47,456 bases of DNA. It comes from Planctomycetota bacterium (GTDB taxonomy: Bacteria > Planctomycetota > SZUA-567 > H5-PLA8). The stretch lies in assembly GCA_026184295.1 (NCBI GenBank), contig JAHCJK010000025.1:1-47456 (forward strand), in the 5' to 3' direction. Under the pieces are notes generated by a model that saw only the letters and a list, made by a program, of their open reading frames with translations, made no database searches and had not been told where the DNA came from. A program made the translations under genes and the position numbers. How positions within the stretch are numbered: the stretch's first letter is position 1; each line of letters opens with the position of its first letter. Positions 43,936 to 47,456 of this stretch are shown in pieces.

Positions 43936-44658
43936 CTACTTGCCCAGTTCCAGGCGGATGGCCAGGGCTTCGGGCAGGCCGGCCTCGATGATCTTCTTGC
44001 CGGCGGCCTTCACGTCGTAGGGGATGCGGATGAGCTGCACGACCCGCTTGTCGGAATCGTAGATCGCGAAGCTCGCGCGCGGATCCTCGTCGCGGGGCTG
44101 GCCCACCGAGCCCACGTTCACCAGGGTCTTGCCTTCGACGTTGACGTGGACTTCCTGGTCCATCGTGTAGGTCATCGGCACGGTGTCGAAGAAGGCCAGC
44201 GGGATGTGCGTATGTCCGTAAAAGAGGAGCGGCTTGTCGAGGCATTCGAAGGAGAGTTCGGCGTCGAAGATCGTGGTGATGTAGTTGAAGACTTCCGGGC
44301 TGTGCGCGCTGCCGTGGGCGAGCATGAAGTCTTCGAAGTGGCAGACGAAGGGCAGGTCGGCGAGCCACTTGCGCTCTTCGTCGGTCAGCTTCTGGCGCGT
44401 CCAGTTGGCGACCTGCTTGGCGAAGATGTTGAAGAATTCGGTGTCGAGCTTCCCGCAGGCGGCGTGGTCGTGGTTGCCGGCCAGGCAGGTGATGCAGCGT
44501 TCGCGGACCGTATCGATGCAGCGGCCGGGTTCGGCGCCGTATCCGACGACGTCGCCCGTGCAGAGGAAGACGTCGATGCGCTCCTTGTCCAGGTGCTTCA
44601 GCACGGCCTCGAGGGCGTCGTAGTTTCCATGAATGTCGCCGAAGATGGCGTAGCGCAA
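43936..44658 (-). CDS. Calcineurin-like metallophosphoesterase
   Basis: A 240-residue enzyme with all metal-site motifs: GDIHGN, GDVVGYG, GNHDHA, AHGSA and GHTHIP. TTG 44658 is chosen since the product then begins RYAIFGDIHGNYDALEAVL as usual for this family, and GGAG lies eight bases upstream; ATG at 44712 or 44748 would add an unconserved tail with no ribosome site. The C-terminal cap VNVGSVGQPRDEDPRASFAIYD is typical of the small YfcE/MPP group, whose members cleave phosphodiesters or nucleotides. The substrate cannot be assigned. The CADD-like gene follows closely, which might connect it to a folate or cofactor pathway (inference). Confidence 0.85.
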   Translation of the reverse strand: MRYAIFGDIHGNYDALEAVLKHLDKERIDVFLCTGDVVGYGAEPGRCIDTVRERCITCLAGNHDHAACGKLDTEFFNIFAKQVANWTRQKLTDEERKWLADLPFVCHFEDFMLAHGSAHSPEVFNYITTIFDAELSFECLDKPLLFYGHTHIPLAFFDTVPMTYTMDQEVHVNVEGKTLVNVGSVGQPRDEDPRASFAIYDSDKRVVQLIRIPYDVKAAGKKIIEAGLPEALAIRLELGK

Positions 44659-44777
44659 GGTGGCAGCTCCGAAACACCCGTCGTCCAGGGAGTCTTCCTG
44701 GAGGTAATCCATGGATATTAAGAGTCCGGCTCGAACGGTCAACCGCATTCAGAGGTTCCGCGGCAAATCGGGGCCGT

Positions 44778-46025
44778 TCAGGCGCCGCGGTCCTTCGGCT
44801 TGTCGTCCGGCGTCCCGGTGGTCTCTTCGCGGCCTTCCAGCAGCCGCCCTCGGGTTACCGCATCGTCGCCGAAGCGTTCGCGCAGGCGATCGATGGCCTG
44901 GGCCGCGCGGCGTCCGCGGATGGCCTTCTCGTCGGGAAAGAGGCTCGTCGCGGCTTCCTTTTTGCCGCTCAGCCGGGTCGCGGCGATGCCCAGCAGACGG
45001 ACCCCCTGCCCGCGCAGGTCCACTTTCTCGTCCAGCATCCGCGCCGCGGCGTGAAAGAGCGGGTCGGCCAGGTCCGTCGGTTCCTCGAACGAGGCCGCGC
45101 GCGTGAACGTGGTGAAGTCGCCCAGGCGCACCTTCAGCGTCACGCCGCCGCAGAGCAACTGCTGGTGGCGCAGCCGCTGCGCGACATCCTCGGCGAAGGC
45201 CAGCAGTTCGCGGCGCATCGTCCCGCGGTCGCGCAGGTCTTCCGCGAAGGTGTTCTCGCGCCCGACCGATTTGGGCCGCGCGGCCACTTCCACTTCGCGC
45301 AGGTCGCGCCCGAGCGCCAGATTGCGGAGGTGTTCGGCGGCGGCTTCGCCCAGGCGCCGTTCCAGGTAGCCGGGATCGGCGCGCGCCACGTCGCCGATCA
45401 CGCGCAGGCCCAGCGCTTCAAGCCGTTCGCAGGTCTTGGGCCCCACGCCCCACAACCTTCGCAGCGGCAGCGGCGCGAGGAAGCGCTCGGCCTCGCCCGG
45501 GCCGTTGGGCACGGCGACGAACGCGTCCGGCTTGCGCAGGTCGCTGGCGATCTTGGCCAGGAACTTGTTCTCGGCCAGGCCGACGCTGGCGACGAGCCCC
45601 GTGTCGCGCAGGATTTCGTCCTTGATGCGTTTCGCGAGCGATTCCGCCGGGCCGAAGAGCCGCTGCGAGCCGGTCAGGTCGAGAAAGGCCTCGTCCAGCG
45701 AGAGCGGTTCGATCTGGTCGGTAAAGCGCGCGAAGATTCCGCGGATCTGGCGCGAAAGCTCCGCGTAGCGCGTCATGCGCGGCTTGCGCCAGACGGCCTG
45801 CGGGCAGAGCCGGCCGGCCTGGCTGGACGGCATCGCCGAGTGGACGCCGAACTTGCGCGCCTCGTAGCTCGCGGTGCTCACCACGCCGCGTTTGCCGGGC
45901 ATCCCGCCGACGATGATCGGCTTGCCCTTCAGTTCCGGGAAATCGAGGATTTCGACGGCCGCGTAGAACTGGTCGAGGTCCAGGTGCGCGATGGCGCGGG
46001 GCCAGAGGGGCAGCGCTGCATTCAT
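44778..46025 (-). CDS. dinB: DNA polymerase IV (Y-family translesion polymerase)
   Basis: A 415-residue Y-family polymerase. Catalytic acids lie in HLDLDQFYAAVE (metal A; the Tyr is at the steric gate) and LSLDEAFLDLTG (SLDE). The little-finger and helix-hairpin-helix regions follow: VGLAENKFLAKIASDLRKPD, LWGVGPKTCERLEALG. The C-terminal ~55 residues are charged and end in GTPDDKPKDRGA, with no obvious beta-clamp pentapeptide at the very end; LFPDEK is the nearest candidate. ATG 46025 begins the conserved part; an in-frame extension upstream looks spurious. It copies past damaged bases at low fidelity. No LexA box is obvious in the 50 bp upstream. Confidence 0.93.
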   Translation of the reverse strand: MNAALPLWPRAIAHLDLDQFYAAVEILDFPELKGKPIIVGGMPGKRGVVSTASYEARKFGVHSAMPSSQAGRLCPQAVWRKPRMTRYAELSRQIRGIFARFTDQIEPLSLDEAFLDLTGSQRLFGPAESLAKRIKDEILRDTGLVASVGLAENKFLAKIASDLRKPDAFVAVPNGPGEAERFLAPLPLRRLWGVGPKTCERLEALGLRVIGDVARADPGYLERRLGEAAAEHLRNLALGRDLREVEVAARPKSVGRENTFAEDLRDRGTMRRELLAFAEDVAQRLRHQQLLCGGVTLKVRLGDFTTFTRAASFEEPTDLADPLFHAAARMLDEKVDLRGQGVRLLGIAATRLSGKKEAATSLFPDEKAIRGRRAAQAIDRLRERFGDDAVTRGRLLEGREETTGTPDDKPKDRGA

Positions 46026-46076
46026 CCCACCGAGCGTAGCCCGAACTTCGCGGCGTCGCACGGCAGGAATCGGCGC

Positions 46077-47456
46077 TCAGCGCTTTTCCAGGCGCTCGAA
46101 GAGCTTGCCGCGCGCCTTCAACAGAACGCCGGGGTCGGCGGTGTACTCGGACAAGGACCGCGAGACCGGCCGGATGAGCGCGCGCCTGAGATTGAGATCG
46201 CCCCGGGGAGCCGCCTGTTCGAGCAGCGCCCAGTCTTCCAGGCCGTCGCGCAGGTTGACCAGGCGCAGGCTGGGCATCGGGCGCATGCGTTCGTCGGGGT
46301 AGCAGAGCGTGCCCGCGCCGCTGAGGCCCGTTTTCCATTTTGCGGCGCGCTCGGGCCAGGGCACGTCTTTGCTGGCCGAGTTGCCCTTCCAATCGGCGAT
46401 CCAGAAATACTCGTACCCGTCGGCGCCCAACGCCGCGCATTGCCAGCCGGACACGCGGCCTTCCATGGGCGCGTTGTCGAGCCGCAGGTTGGCGAACGGC
46501 GCGTACGGTTCCACCGAATGGAAGAGCCAGTATTCGCCACGCGGGTACGGCCGTTCGGCGCGCCACCACGCCAAGGCGGCCTCGTCGTGGCAATGGGACT
46601 CGTACAGCGGAGTGGAATGCGCGGTGCAGACGTCGAAAACATCGACGCACGCCGCCCAGGTTTGCGTGGGACGCGTGGCCATCCAGATCTTCAGTTCCGG
46701 GAACTGCTCCTTCAGCCACGCCGCGTTGGCCGCGTGGATGGCTTCCTGTCCCGGCGCGGGTTCGTCGGCCAGCAGCGCGACGGCGTCGTGCTGCATGCCC
46801 GCCTTTTCAAGGGACGCCCGCCAGGCTTTCAAGGACTGCGCAAGCTGCTCCTTCTGTTTCTCGCTCAACGGACGCGCCTTTCGGCCGGAGACCTGCATCA
46901 GGGAGACAAGGCTCAGGCCGCGGCCGCGCATGCCGGCCGCCTCATCGGGCGAAGGATCGGGTTCGCGGCCGAAGAAGGCGCACGGGCTGAGGCGGTAATC
47001 GAGGCAGAAATGCCAGAAGACCTTCTTTTCGTCGAGCGTAAGGTCACGCCCGGCGTAGTCCTTCAGGGACCAGTTCCAGGTCGTGGCCGAGCGGAACGGC
47101 AGGCGCTCGGGAAGCGTGACCTCTCGCACGCGCACGGTCACGCGCAGATCGATGCGTCCGGCGCTGCTTTCACACGCGAGCGTGTAGCGGTAGACGCCGG
47201 GTGGCGTATCCCGCGCGGCCTGGAATTCGACGTAATACGTCAGCGGCGCGCGGCCCTGACGGCAAGGTTCCGCGAGTCCCGCCGTGCCGCGGCCCGCCAA
47301 CGGCATCAGCACGTCGGGCACCTGGCCCAGGTTGCGCGGCGGCACGACGAACATGCCTTCCGCGGGCGGCGCGGCATGCTCGACCGGCAGCACCCGGTAA
47401 AGCGACGCGGCGGGACCACCGTCCTGGGCGGGCGCGATCGTCACGCCCACTACGGT
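46077..47456 (-). CDS. DUF4091-type (GH-like) protein, 5' end cut by right edge
   Basis: About 459 residues are visible and the frame is open to the window end, so the N terminus is missing. The first part has a beta-sandwich pattern (TPPGVYRYTLACESSAGRIDLRV, then VREVTLPERLPFRSATTWNW). The middle is TIM-barrel-like, with LLADEPAP, ELKIWMATRP and YEYFWIADWK. The end, PSLRLVNLRDGLEDWALLEQAA, is the signature I associate with DUF4091 C termini. These proteins are thought to be glycoside hydrolases and are frequent in planctomycete-like genomes. Glu in LADEP is a plausible catalytic residue, which is inference. Substrate unknown. Confidence 0.75.
   Translation of the reverse strand, partial: TVVGVTIAPAQDGGPAASLYRVLPVEHAAPPAEGMFVVPPRNLGQVPDVLMPLAGRGTAGLAEPCRQGRAPLTYYVEFQAARDTPPGVYRYTLACESSAGRIDLRVTVRVREVTLPERLPFRSATTWNWSLKDYAGRDLTLDEKKVFWHFCLDYRLSPCAFFGREPDPSPDEAAGMRGRGLSLVSLMQVSGRKARPLSEKQKEQLAQSLKAWRASLEKAGMQHDAVALLADEPAPGQEAIHAANAAWLKEQFPELKIWMATRPTQTWAACVDVFDVCTAHSTPLYESHCHDEAALAWWRAERPYPRGEYWLFHSVEPYAPFANLRLDNAPMEGRVSGWQCAALGADGYEYFWIADWKGNSASKDVPWPERAAKWKTGLSGAGTLCYPDERMRPMPSLRLVNLRDGLEDWALLEQAAPRGDLNLRRALIRPVSRSLSEYTADPGVLLKARGKLFERLEKR

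Overview
The window is GC-rich bacterial DNA, dense with genes, with short GC dips at 10.19-10.45, 28.97-29.26 and 35.86-36.12 kb. Several traits point to the Planctomycetota/PVC neighbourhood or a similar Gram-negative phylum: an N-terminal double-CxxC zinc ribbon on a membrane protein, WXG100-like proteins with an FtsK/EccC-type ATPase, a secreted HEAT-like protein, a DUF4091-type protein and a CADD-like diiron protein. This placement is inference; there is no rRNA or universal marker to confirm it.

Region 1 (1-10066, + strand) is a chemotaxis operon: the 3' end of cheA, cheW, three tandem MCP genes, cheR, cheD, cheY, a cheX-like phosphatase gene and cheB. The three MCPs differ in their sensor domains but share a gap-free 706-bp repeat encoding the cytoplasmic signalling hairpin, and all lack a full HAMP domain.

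Region 2 (10331-21372, + strand) is a second chemosensory operon with the order and sequence character of the Pseudomonas Wsp system, wspABCDEF. Where the diguanylate cyclase gene wspR is expected, it has a gene whose first ~150 residues look like the WspR receiver and stalk. These are fused to a histidine kinase core and a second receiver instead of GGDEF. A receiver / degenerate Hpt / receiver protein and a stand-alone Hpt protein follow. The output therefore looks like a multistep phosphorelay rather than direct c-di-GMP synthesis. This is the strongest candidate for an undescribed system here.

Region 3 (21398-28961, - strand) holds a membrane zinc-ribbon protein with a caspase-like C-terminal domain, two small proteins sharing a TWRDQ motif (WXG100-like), a coiled-coil protein, and a 1291-residue membrane ATPase with three FtsK/SpoIIIE-like modules of which only the middle one has an intact Walker A. 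It resembles a reduced type VII (Ess/Esx-like) secretion locus in a Gram-negative setting.

Region 4 (29260-40363) is a nitrate assimilation island of two divergent operons. The minus strand carries an ABC nitrate transporter (nrtA, nrtB, two ATPases) and a molybdopterin nitrate reductase. The plus strand carries ferredoxin-type nitrite reductase, an Fe-S/FAD/NADPH flavoprotein that is a likely electron donor, and a HemD-like protein for siroheme. Each operon has a candidate sigma-54 promoter in the shared intergenic region.

Region 5 (40441-47456) is a mix: a sulfotransferase / coiled coil / family-2 glycosyltransferase fusion, tRNA-Val(UAC), a secreted HEAT-like protein, a CADD-like diiron protein coupled to a metallophosphoesterase, DNA polymerase IV, and a DUF4091-type protein cut by the right edge. 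I saw no insertion sequence, CRISPR array, rRNA or phage gene.
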